A stretch of DNA of 48,986 nucleotides from GYS-P2D sp964489125. Lineage in GTDB: Bacteria; Bacteroidota; Bacteroidia; Chitinophagales; Saprospiraceae. The notes under the pieces are model-generated. The model saw nothing but the letters and a program-made list of their open reading frames with translations. It ran no database searches and was not told the origin of the DNA. The stretch's first letter is position 1, and each line of letters starts with the position of its first letter. The position numbers were made by a program, and so were the translations under genes. Positions 9,201 through 17,727 of the stretch are shown here, in pieces. Location: the NCBI GenBank assembly GCA_964489125.1, contig CAZAXY010000012.1, positions 1 through 48,986 of the forward strand, read 5' to 3'.

Positions 9201-10892
9201 ATGGAAATAGCTCAGCCATCACGTGCGCATATCTCGAGAGCGGCAATTGATCGTCTCTATATAGAGATGAGACACTTGATTCAGCGTGGGAGATACAAAC
9301 CACGAGGAAGATCTGGTTCTTCCATGATTGAAGCCTTACTGGATCTTAATCCAGAAATCTATGGCTCCATTGGCGACCCAAATCGAGTAGAACTCAACGG
9401 CCTGTTATATGTATTTGAAAGATTACCACGGGGTATAGAGGAATGCCGATATATCAAGCTTATCAGTAGAGAGGGATTAGAAGAATCGGGATTTAAGCCA
9501 CTCATACCAGCTAAGCGTAGAAGAAATTGTTATCGGATAGATGAAGAGCAGATGTATGTGGAGATGACACGCGGCAATAGCGATGTGTATGATATTCTGA
9601 CCCATCTAACATTCCTTTATAATGAGGCAGAAAAAATCGGCCGCAATGCGATAGACACTCGAGGCAATATTAATCGAGCTTGGAAATCGATAAAGAAAAT
9701 CATCGCCAAGCTAAATGCTGAAGAGGAGATAGACATCCAAGTAGGTTTTACCTACCTGAGTACGCTACTTGGTCGCACTTATGAGGAGTCTGCACAAGCA
9801 TATGAGCGATTTGCTCGAGCCCGAGGGGTCAACGACCTATTCAGTCTGGTCTATGCCATGGGCAAGCTCAGCCTAGAAGAGTCTATGGATAAGAACGATC
9901 GAGAGATTAGCATGTCAAGTGCTTTAGTTCGGATGCTTGGTCATCATATCTATGGAGAGAAGTGGGCTAACAATATCAAGAAATTTCTCATCGACAAGGG
10001 TCTATTCTACAGACCCGTTCATGTGATCAGCGCTAACATGCATAGTGTGATGAATCTTGTCTATGCACGTCAGGCACTTGGCACAGATCACAAGGATAAA
10101 ACAGTAATGGAGATAGCTCACATGTTGAGCGATGATCGTAATGAAGAGTTGCGTGAGGAGGTTAAAGAGTACGCCTTGGACCATGGCATGTACGAATTGA
10201 AAGACCAATCCGGCACTAATCTATCTGTACAGATATTTGATATTGATGAGGTCAGTATGAACTACCTCAAGGACAATGTCAGCTGTCCAGAATTGGGTAG
10301 TGAGGTAACACCGATCATTATTGTTATGGATTATGCTTTTGGTGAGCAAGCTTATGAGACTATGGATGAACTCTTGAAGCCTTTAGATCATGATGGCAAG
10401 AAGATCCCATGGGATGTTCAGTCTGTCAACATAATGGGTAAGGCGGGTACCCTGTCTGGTAAAAAGGGTGATATTATGATTCCAACTTCGCATGTCATTG
10501 AAGGTAGAGGAGATAACTATCCATTTACCAATGAATTGAGCAAGGATGATTTCCTGAATATAGAAGTGGATGTATTTGAAGGAAATATGATTACGGTACT
10601 AGGAACTTCTCTCCAGAATAAAGATATACTTAGATACTTTTATAAATCATCTTGGGCTGCCATCGGACTGGAGATGGAAGGCGCCCATTATCAGAAGGCT
10701 ATTCAGGCGAATTCCAAGATCAGAAAATCTGTCAGTCCTGATATACAGGTTAGATATGCCTATTATGCATCGGATAATCCACTCCATACAGGAAGTACGC
10801 TTGCATCAGGTAGCTTAGGATTAGATGGCGTTGTACCAACTTATCTTATAACAATAGAGATCGTTAAGGGTATATTAGAGAGTAAGTGTTAG
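9201..10892 (+). CDS. Uncharacterised Bacteroidota protein (DUF6909-like) with nucleoside-phosphorylase-like C-terminus
   Basis: This 563-residue protein has no signal peptide or membrane segment. I recognise the overall pattern as a conserved Bacteroidota family, probably the one labelled DUF6909, from recall only. The N-terminal 150 residues are basic and contain RGRYKPRG and AKRRRNCYRID; the middle is helical. The last 200 residues resemble the purine/uridine phosphorylase fold: GLEMEGAHY near 495 matches the substrate-binding EME motif and YYASDNPL near 525 matches the SDN segment. A nucleoside or nucleotide hydrolase/phosphorylase or sensing role is possible. No function should be assigned. 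It is monocistronic with its own candidate promoter. Confidence 0.8.
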   Translation: MEIAQPSRAHISRAAIDRLYIEMRHLIQRGRYKPRGRSGSSMIEALLDLNPEIYGSIGDPNRVELNGLLYVFERLPRGIEECRYIKLISREGLEESGFKPLIPAKRRRNCYRIDEEQMYVEMTRGNSDVYDILTHLTFLYNEAEKIGRNAIDTRGNINRAWKSIKKIIAKLNAEEEIDIQVGFTYLSTLLGRTYEESAQAYERFARARGVNDLFSLVYAMGKLSLEESMDKNDREISMSSALVRMLGHHIYGEKWANNIKKFLIDKGLFYRPVHVISANMHSVMNLVYARQALGTDHKDKTVMEIAHMLSDDRNEELREEVKEYALDHGMYELKDQSGTNLSVQIFDIDEVSMNYLKDNVSCPELGSEVTPIIIVMDYAFGEQAYETMDELLKPLDHDGKKIPWDVQSVNIMGKAGTLSGKKGDIMIPTSHVIEGRGDNYPFTNELSKDDFLNIEVDVFEGNMITVLGTSLQNKDILRYFYKSSWAAIGLEMEGAHYQKAIQANSKIRKSVSPDIQVRYAYYASDNPLHTGSTLASGSLGLDGVVPTYLITIEIVKGILESKC

Positions 10893-10929
10893 AGGCTCAT
10901 TGCCTCTATTAACTTCGTTTACCCGAAGT
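10891..10929 (+). terminator. Tandem hairpins after the gene at 9201 (weak terminator candidate)
   Basis: Two short hairpins follow the stop codon: AGAGGC/GCCTCT (10891-10896 with 10902-10907) and ACTTCG/CGAAGT (10912-10917 with 10924-10929). Neither has a good T-tract, so intrinsic termination is uncertain. Confidence 0.3.
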
Positions 10930-11041
10930 ATCTATAATTAGGCTATATCGATTGTAGGTCCTGTTATGGCAGACGCTAGAAGGATTCAAGACATTATAGC
11001 TATTTAGAGGAATTAAGAGATTCAATTTGCAGAAAGGAAGA

Positions 11042-11752
11042 ATGAGTGCGCGAACTAAATGTTATGATTGTATGAGACCTACGGGTTCATGTCTTTGTAA
11101 ATACATTAAGTCGATACACACCAAGACACGATTTATCATTCTCATGCACCCAAAAGAGTATAGAAAAGAAAAGATAGGAACTGGGCGCATGACCCATCTT
11201 CAACTAGAGAACTCTGAGATTATCGTTGGCATCGATTTTACTAATAATATTAGGGTAAATGAAATACTTAACGACGCAACGAAGAACTCATATTTGCTCT
11301 ATCCTGGTAATGATAGTTTCAACTTATCAGAGCGAAAGAGTTCAGAGATTGTATCTTTTCTAGGTGATCAGTCGCACCTCTTTATTCTCGATGGCACGTG
11401 GTCCTTCGCTCGCAAAATGCTTAAAAAGAGCAAGAATTTGCAAAGATTAATCAGAGTGAGTTTTGATAATTCGATCACATCAAAATTCATAATTAAACAG
11501 CAACCACAGTCCCTGTGCTTGAGCACTATAGAGTCTGTCTATACGGTCTTAAACCTGCTAAGGCGAAGTGAATTAGAACAGTGTGAGACCAAAGACTTTC
11601 TGATTCCTTTCTTAAAGATGATTGACCATCAAGTTGAATGTTACCTAAGTCCTGATAATAAAAATACTTACAGCTCCAAAAGAGAAGTTAGAGATAAAAA
11701 CATCTATCAACGTGAGGCAAAAAGGAGTATAATATTTAACGAAATTATCTGA
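11042..11752 (+). CDS. DTW-domain protein, tRNA-uridine aminocarboxypropyltransferase
   Basis: DTW-domain enzymes (TapT/TuaA) transfer the 3-amino-3-carboxypropyl group of SAM to a tRNA uridine, giving acp3U. The protein has an N-terminal Cys cluster, CYDC followed by CLCK, then a MHPKE segment. The DTW signature appears as DGTW near residue 120, followed later by KQQPQSLCLSTIES, a family motif. The ATG at 11042 is preferred because AGAAAGGAAG stands immediately before it; an in-frame TTG at 11027 would add only five residues. At about 236 residues it is of normal length. A 46-codon ORF starts on the base shared with its stop codon. Confidence 0.9.
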   Translation: MSARTKCYDCMRPTGSCLCKYIKSIHTKTRFIILMHPKEYRKEKIGTGRMTHLQLENSEIIVGIDFTNNIRVNEILNDATKNSYLLYPGNDSFNLSERKSSEIVSFLGDQSHLFILDGTWSFARKMLKKSKNLQRLIRVSFDNSITSKFIIKQQPQSLCLSTIESVYTVLNLLRRSELEQCETKDFLIPFLKMIDHQVECYLSPDNKNTYSSKREVRDKNIYQREAKRSIIFNEII

Positions 11753-11892
11753 TGACTCGATTTCTTTTCGCTCCACAGTGGATTGGTCTATCAGTCGATT
11801 ATCATCTGTACCTCTGGACATCTCCTAACTTTAGGGAGCGTCCACTCTTCACCAGACTTTTTAAGCAACATAGACTGGGATGTATAATATAG
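11752..11892 (+). CDS. Possible translationally coupled 46-residue ORF
   Basis: An ATG overlaps the stop of the DTW gene by one base (TGATG), a common arrangement for coupled translation. The predicted 46-residue peptide is basic and rich in aromatic residues (MTRFLFAPQWIG at its start) and ends with TAG at 11890. I do not recognise it. It could be chance in a 207-base spacer. Only the overlap geometry supports it. Confidence 0.25.
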   Translation: MTRFLFAPQWIGLSVDYHLYLWTSPNFRERPLFTRLFKQHRLGCII

Positions 11893-11959
11893 ATATCCAT
11901 ACTCTACATAAGATCATCCGATATTATAATAGGGTATTAGAGTGCGAGTGTTGAAGTGA

Positions 11960-12775
11960 TCAACTTTTTTCTTTTTCAACAAATACCCAATCCATGTTTT
12001 GATCTTTTAGATATAACTCATGCATGGTAAGGACAGCCACTACAGCTCCTATTAGCGGACCCACCATAGCGCCGACAAGCGGTAAGATCAAAAGTATATA
12101 GGTGGCTATCCCCACCACAAGAGTCACACCCGCGTATTGATTAGCATAGCGCTGACTTTGTTTGACAGTCATATGATACATCTCATTGTAGTTGTCTATG
12201 ATAGCAAAACCCAAGAAATAAGATTGAATCAAAAAAGTCGCAACAGAACCAACGGCGCTGAGTCCAAAAATTGAAAACCCAATAGTGACAATGATGAAAG
12301 TAATGATGGTCTCCATGATCCAAGAATAAAAGACTACCCTAATCATGCGTGTCTGGGCCTTAATAAATGCTTGAAAAGAGGTGTCCATATCAACACCGAG
12401 CTTAATCTCTAGAGTTCGTCTGGCAAAATGAAATATGACGACTTCCATAAATATTAGAACCACATATTTAAATCCCCCGACTACAAACAGGGAATAGCCT
12501 TCAGTGAAAAATCCTGACAAGCTCGAACCTACATTTGCTAGTGATAATTCACTTGTCATTTCGACGTTGCTCCAATAGCTGAAGACAAATTTTATAAAGG
12601 TAATTCCACCAATCACACCAGCGACAAGTAAGAATTTGCCTAGCCAAGAATATTTGAGGATTCCTTCCCAAATACGATGTTCCTTCACAAAATCGATTGA
12701 CACTTGATAGTTAGTCGATGCTAGCTTGGTGTCTCTAAGTATATTGGTACCTGCTCTTTTAAATTGGTCAATCAC
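11960..12775 (-). CDS. EI24/CysZ-like polytopic membrane protein
   Basis: This 271-residue inner-membrane protein has about six hydrophobic segments. After a soluble N-terminus of about 45 residues come membrane spans near 48-68, 98-118, 150-170, 175-195 and 215-250. The last span is Gly/Ala/Val-rich (LVGAMVGPLIGAVVAV) and is followed by a conserved-looking MHELYLKD. The pattern resembles the EI24 domain (CysZ and relatives), whose bacterial members include sulfate uptake proteins, but no sulfate genes are nearby. The resemblance is moderate. The function is unknown. Confidence 0.65.
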   Translation of the reverse strand: MIDQFKRAGTNILRDTKLASTNYQVSIDFVKEHRIWEGILKYSWLGKFLLVAGVIGGITFIKFVFSYWSNVEMTSELSLANVGSSLSGFFTEGYSLFVVGGFKYVVLIFMEVVIFHFARRTLEIKLGVDMDTSFQAFIKAQTRMIRVVFYSWIMETIITFIIVTIGFSIFGLSAVGSVATFLIQSYFLGFAIIDNYNEMYHMTVKQSQRYANQYAGVTLVVGIATYILLILPLVGAMVGPLIGAVVAVLTMHELYLKDQNMDWVFVEKEKS

Positions 12776-13031
12776 ATAATAAATTTAGATGTATTACAAC
12801 TAAATTCAAAAGAATCAAGATTGGCTTTCTATTATTATCGAGCAACGCTGCCGATGTTCCGACTAAGTACTTATAATAGGCCTCATCATACTTATATCTG
12901 AGTTTATCAATCTCCATTAATAGCTATGAACTCAGGTAATAAGTACGATTTGGTCGATTCTATCAACATTTCATCGATTGTTTATGATAATTTCGAGATT
13001 GGAATATGTTGGATAAAGATATTTCACCATC

Positions 13032-15074
13032 ATGTCATTCTTTGTGCGCTATTTAAGATTCATGACGAGTTATTTACGAGGTCTGAATGTCACAGTTTGT
13101 GTTTCAGCCTTGATTGTATTGGGTCATGTATATTGTTGTAATCCAGTGTTTAGCCAAGAAGTAATCGAGTTTAAGGGCGTATTGTCCGAAGCAAATTATA
13201 TTATGCTCTCAGAAATGGAGCAGGCGGTCATCGACGAAACAGATCGCATTCAACAGGCTCAGATGTTAGTAGATTTGGCAACTAAGGCTCATATCTATAA
13301 CCATAAACTCTCCAAGAATATTTATGTCAGAGCTATAGACTCTATCAGGGCCCTGCCTAATGATTCCTTACTGGCGCATGCGCTTTCTGAAGCTAGTAAC
13401 CCGTACATAAGAATGGGCAAATATGAGGAGGCCAGTGATTTTATTTATGAGGCTTTGGAATATTATCAATCACAGGAAGACTCGTTAGGTATGGCTTCTT
13501 GTTTTCGTCAATATGCCTTCTTAGAAAGATCAAGATCACGATATTATACCGCTTTAGACTACTTATACCAAGCACGATCTATACAAGAGTCCTTTCAATC
13601 TCTCCATGAGATGTGGAGTCTCACAAATAGAACAATGATTAGTTATGAGTTGCTTGGTGACTATGATTCCGCTATAGAGTTAGGCGAAGAATTCGTCGAT
13701 GCCGCTCGAAGTCAAGATGAATTGCCATATGGATATTACACTGTTATCAGGAACCTTGCCGAAGCCTACTTTAAAAATGATAACATCACTAAAGCAAAGG
13801 AGTATATGGCGGAGTCGCTACCCAAATGGATTGCAACAGGATCCCCTAAATATATGACTGAATCATATAGCTTAATGTTCACTGTGGCCCTGGCAGAAAA
13901 TGAAACTGTGCTTGCTAAAAATTATGCTGATTCACTATTGAAATATGCACCACGAGTAAATTCCACTCGATTAGAGAGTTTTGCCCATCTGAGTCAATAC
14001 CGTATCAACGATCGGCTGTCCATAGACGACAATCAAGGATATCATATTCGTCAGGCTTATCAGAAAGCCATAGAGGCTAATCACGATGCTTCTATCCTGG
14101 ATGCCGCTGAACACTATTCAGAGTACGCTTACGATAATGGAAATATACAAGAAGCTTATTTCAAACGCATCCTTGCCGATAGCCTCCGTAAGCAGATCTA
14201 TTCGAAAGAGATATCTACCAAACTTGATGATTTAGAGCGTCAATTACTGTTGCAAAAAAGTCAAAATGAAATAGCACTGCTCGATCAATAAAATAAGAGT
14301 AAGGAAGAGAGCTTACTTCGAGAAAAGAATTTGAGATGGATTTTAGTCGCACTGCTTGTAGCCGCGCTTTTAAGTGCGGGACTATTTATGGGTCTACTGA
14401 GACAACGATCCAAACACAATGCAATTCTTACTGAAAAGAATGATATCATCACCAATTCACTGGAGCAGAAAGACACGTTAATAAATGAAGTTCATCATAG
14501 AGTTAAAAACAATCTCCAGATAGTCTCATCTCTCTTGAACCTTCAGATCGATTACATAGAAGATGAGAATGCCCTAGAGGCCATCAACAATAGCAAGCAG
14601 CGAGTAGAAACTATGGCACTCGTCCATCGATTCTTATATCGGAAAGAGAATATCAGGACAGTATATACTCAAGAGTATTTTGAAAAATTGTCGAGCATCT
14701 TACTTGATGCGAATCACATCTCTTCTAAGGATATTTCAATACATACAGATATTGCTGATATCCAACTTGGTGTTGATACCGTAGTTCCACTTGGACTTAT
14801 AGTGCATGAGTTACTGGTTAATAGTATCAAGTATGCTTTCAAACATAAAGACACTGGTCAGATCAATTTTGTGCTTAAACAGTTGGAAAATAACAATCTC
14901 AATCTAAGTATTAGTGACAATGGATCTGGAATTCAGACAGATTTAGATGAGGCACTGAGTAGTTCCTTCGGCTGGGAATTAATCAACTCATTGAGTAATC
15001 AGTTGAGGGGTGAACTGTCCGTGAGTAATACTAATGGTTTACTTGTTAGTTTAACTGTGCCTAATCACCCCTAG
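13032..15074 (+). pseudogene. TPR sensor histidine kinase (HisKA_2) interrupted by an in-frame TAA
   Basis: Two open segments lie in the same frame and together form one typical Bacteroidota kinase. The first (13032-14291, 419 residues) has a signal sequence, possibly starting at the second ATG (13062), and TPR-like helices. The second (from about 14292 to 15074) has one membrane span, then HHRVKNNLQ with the phosphoacceptor His, the N-box HELLVNS and the G-box DNGSGI. They are separated only by TAA at 14289-14291. The codons after it continue in frame through a coiled linker to the membrane span. The second part has no ATG or ribosome site at its head. This may be a recent nonsense mutation, a sequencing error or a split gene. 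No response regulator is adjacent. Confidence 0.85.
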
Positions 15075-15604
15075 AATCGTTTACCTATCTGCACACCGAC
15101 TAGTAATATTGCTCCTTGCCCTGTAGGCTCTCCTCTCGTAGATACGTTCCATTCGGCACCTAAGGCTATAGATGGTGATATAAAGAAACCAGAATTGCCT
15201 AGAAACTGATATCCTATCTCAGCGGTCGGCTGGAGTACTGTGATATCTGTAGTGCCGTTTACTTGTTCTCCGCTATCGAGGTCATCAACCCAATCGATAG
15301 TGTTAAACCATACGTCATTTTTTATTGAGAAGTAGAATCTGCTATTGCGATCTGTAAAGTACTTCCTGAATCCCAGCGTGAAACCAAACCCATCACCCAC
15401 CTCGTCATCGTGTACGCCAAGATCTCGATGATCTATGATTTGATATCCGAGGCGGAGCAGTAGCGCTTGGTCGTTGTTGATAAAGTGATCGATCTGTATA
15501 CCGGGAATCACCCCTGTCGGGTAAACTTGTGTACTGATTGACAGATCAGTTTGGCCCTTAGCAGCAGATGCACATAGTACAAATAGTATTGTGAGAAGTC
15601 TCAT
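15071..15604 (-). CDS. Small outer-membrane beta-barrel protein
   Basis: This 177-residue protein has a clear signal peptide (MRLLTILFVLCASAAKGQ). Alternating hydrophobic strands follow, and it ends in a C-terminal aromatic residue (GVQIGKRF), as expected for an eight-strand barrel. A glycine-rich loop (DDEVGDGFGFTLGFRKYF) is near the middle. Its 3' end overlaps the 3' end of the convergent kinase gene by four bases. The specific function is unknown. Confidence 0.75.
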   Translation of the reverse strand: MRLLTILFVLCASAAKGQTDLSISTQVYPTGVIPGIQIDHFINNDQALLLRLGYQIIDHRDLGVHDDEVGDGFGFTLGFRKYFTDRNSRFYFSIKNDVWFNTIDWVDDLDSGEQVNGTTDITVLQPTAEIGYQFLGNSGFFISPSIALGAEWNVSTRGEPTGQGAILLVGVQIGKRF

Positions 15605-15734
15605 AATATAAAGATTAGAAATTCTACGACAGCAAAAGGTTTACTTCAAGTCATATTTTAGCTAAAATCACAAATGAATAATTCACTGCATAGATATAAT
15701 TATTGTTATTTCGCACATTGTAAAGAACAGAATT

Positions 15735-16166
15735 ATGACAGCCGAAATACATACTGAGAAAGGACTGATGAAAGTGTCATTTTATGCAGATGATGCGCCT
15801 AATACAGTTCAGAACTTCGTGGATCTCGCCCAGAAGGGGTTCTATGATGGACTGACATTTCACAGAGTGATCCCAGACTTTGTAATCCAAGGAGGTTGTC
15901 CTAATGGGAATGGAGCTGGCGGCCCAGGCTATCAGATCAATTGTGAACTTGATGGTGACAATCAACACCATGATCGCGGAGTACTATCTATGGCACATGC
16001 CGGCAGGAATACTGGTGGGTCACAATTTTTTATCTGTCATAGTCGTAATAATACCTCCCACCTTGATCGCAACCATACTTGCTTTGGTAAAGTGACCGAT
16101 GGTCTTGATGTGATTGATGATATCAGGGCAGGGGATAAAATAGAAAAAGTTGTAATCTTAGATTAA
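15735..16166 (+). CDS. Cyclophilin-type peptidyl-prolyl cis-trans isomerase
   Basis: This enzyme catalyses cis-trans isomerisation of Xaa-Pro bonds. The compact 143-residue protein carries cyclophilin motifs in order: FYDGLTFHRVIPDFVIQGG near 36-54, with the catalytic Arg in FHRV, then GVLSMAHAG near 80, NTGGSQFFI near 90 and HLDRNHTCFGKV near 108. It has no signal peptide and is therefore a cytosolic PpiB-like form. It is monocistronic and convergent with the GroES-like gene. Confidence 0.95.
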   Translation: MTAEIHTEKGLMKVSFYADDAPNTVQNFVDLAQKGFYDGLTFHRVIPDFVIQGGCPNGNGAGGPGYQINCELDGDNQHHDRGVLSMAHAGRNTGGSQFFICHSRNNTSHLDRNHTCFGKVTDGLDVIDDIRAGDKIEKVVILD

Positions 16167-16170
16167 GAAA

Positions 16171-16214
16171 TAGGGAAGGCCATCCCAAAAACCGATTTGA
16201 GTTGGTTTTCCCTA
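16171..16214. terminator. Nested inverted repeat between convergent genes
   Basis: The spacer between the cyclophilin and GroES-like genes holds TAGGGAA (16171-16177) paired with TTCCCTA (16208-16214). Inside it lies AAAACC (16188-16193) paired with GGTTTT (16204-16209). The A- and T-rich arms suit a bidirectional terminator, although the two pairings overlap and there is no separate long T-run. Confidence 0.4.
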
Positions 16215-16215
16215 C

Positions 16216-16599
16216 CTACTCGGGATGAATGTCTTCATCACGTATGAGTAGTATTAATGCAGAATTCGGTACTACTACATATCGCTCTTTATTAAAGACC
16301 ATGTCATGTGATCTCTGTTGGAGATATACTGCCAAGTCTCCTGGCTTTGGCTGAATAGGCACGTACATAACTTGCTCGCGTTTCTCTTTCCACGGTTCTT
16401 CGATGTCCTGTACGGCAGGGATCGGATAGCCAGGTCCAACTTTCATGACATATCCAGTGTAGAGTTCTTCCTGTTTGTGTATCCCTTGAGGTAGGTAAAG
16501 ACCACTGGTGGTTTTTTGATTTTCTTTAGAGGGTTGGATTAGGATACGATCTCCTATGAGTATGATTTTTTTGAGATCTCGATGGTCTAATCTTAGCAT
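16216..16599 (-). CDS. GroES-like (Cpn10 fold) protein
   Basis: This is a 127-residue Cpn10-fold protein. GDRILIQPS near 16-24, the mobile-loop-like region TTSGLYLPQG near 30-39, VMKVGPG near 50 and a C-terminal ALILLIRDEDI follow the GroES order. An extra insertion (EEPWKEKREQVMYVPIQ) makes it longer than canonical GroES of about 95 residues. No groEL is adjacent. It is best read as the divergent Bacteroidota paralogue annotated as a co-chaperone GroES family protein. Whether it caps GroEL is unknown. Confidence 0.8.
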   Translation of the reverse strand: MLRLDHRDLKKIILIGDRILIQPSKENQKTTSGLYLPQGIHKQEELYTGYVMKVGPGYPIPAVQDIEEPWKEKREQVMYVPIQPKPGDLAVYLQQRSHDMVFNKERYVVVPNSALILLIRDEDIHPE

Positions 16600-16682
16600 A
16601 GCGTTTTTTTGAACTTATTTTGAACAGTTGATACTTATATTGCTGTTTAGCTGTTTAATTGTGACATACAAAGGAATATATT

Positions 16683-17690
16683 ATTTATAAAGTTTCAGAT
16701 ATAGCAGCCCACGTAGGAGGCCAAGTTCTTGGAGATGGTGACATCTCTATATCTGAGATGTGTAGCTTAGACCAGCCGAAGGCTAACTCTATAGCCTACG
16801 TTTCGAGCGAATTGAGGTACGCCAATAGTACTATTGCGCCAGAAATTAAGGCCTTATTAGTGTCAGAAACGCAAGTGGGCCCAAAGGATCTCACTTTGAT
16901 AAAAGTCTCTGATATGGGTGTAGCTATAGAGAAAATGAAGGATTTGCTGTATCCGTTAGTATTAGATCCCTCAGATGAAGCGTATAATACCTGTTACTCT
17001 GGGCAGTATTGTGTCATAGACCCTTCAGCGCGGATTGGAGCTGGTACTATATTAGGAAGTCATGTAATTGTCGGGGATAAGGTTAGGGTAGGCGAAAATT
17101 GTACTATTGGTGATGGAGTAAAAATCTATGCTGAAGCTCAGATAGGTAACAACGTTGTCATTAAGGCAAATACTGTTATAGGTAGTCAAGGATTCGGATA
17201 CTACTACGATAAAGGCTATAAGAAGATCAGGCATGTTGGTTCTGTGATCATCGAAGACAATGTGTCTATAGGCTCTAATTGCTGTATAGATCGAGGTACA
17301 ATCAATGATACAATCATCCGGTGTGGAGCAAAACTTGATAACTTGATACAAGTTGCTCACAATGTCGAGATTGGCAGAGATGTCGCGATTGCTGCACAAG
17401 CTGGTCTCTCTGGCAGCGTAGTAGTTGGTGATGGTGTCCAGTTAGGAGGTCAGGTTGGAGTCATAGGCCATGTGAAGATTGCGCCTGGCTCCAGGATCCA
17501 AGCACAGTCAGGAGTGGCAGGTAGCATTGCCGAACCAAACCAAAAATGGTATGGCTATCCGGCAGTCAAGTATTGGGATTATCTGAGATCATTTGCCCTG
17601 TTCAAAAAACTCCCACAATTAGAGAGCCGACTAGATGCTATAGAAGACATGGTATCAGATCCTTCTAAGACGTCAAAAGACGTGCAATAG
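16683..17690 (+). CDS. lpxD: UDP-3-O-acylglucosamine N-acyltransferase, probably starting at ATT
   Basis: LpxD adds the N-linked hydroxyacyl chain in lipid A synthesis. Many hexapeptide repeats of the left-handed beta helix run from about residue 95 to 270, with the catalytic His in QVAHNVEIG. The first in-frame ATG (16758) would remove the conserved N-terminal segment VSDIAAHVGGQVLGDGD, which is plainly encoded upstream in the same frame. The frame stays open back to a TGA at 16662 and contains no ATG, GTG or TTG there. ATT codons at 16680 and 16683 stand just after AAAGGAA (16670-16676). I place the start at ATT 16683, giving about 335 residues, close to the family norm. It heads the lpxD-lpxC/fabZ-lpxA cluster. 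Confidence 0.88.
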   Translation: MYKVSDIAAHVGGQVLGDGDISISEMCSLDQPKANSIAYVSSELRYANSTIAPEIKALLVSETQVGPKDLTLIKVSDMGVAIEKMKDLLYPLVLDPSDEAYNTCYSGQYCVIDPSARIGAGTILGSHVIVGDKVRVGENCTIGDGVKIYAEAQIGNNVVIKANTVIGSQGFGYYYDKGYKKIRHVGSVIIEDNVSIGSNCCIDRGTINDTIIRCGAKLDNLIQVAHNVEIGRDVAIAAQAGLSGSVVVGDGVQLGGQVGVIGHVKIAPGSRIQAQSGVAGSIAEPNQKWYGYPAVKYWDYLRSFALFKKLPQLESRLDAIEDMVSDPSKTSKDVQ

Positions 17691-17727
17691 TCCTACATTT
17701 GAGCTTGCAAATCCTCATGATAAAGAT

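Noticed and set aside
12926..13141. A 71-codon frame overlapping the start of the sensor kinase
   Set aside because: It overlaps the kinase signal sequence in another frame and has unusual Cys/His/Ile-rich content with no family resemblance.
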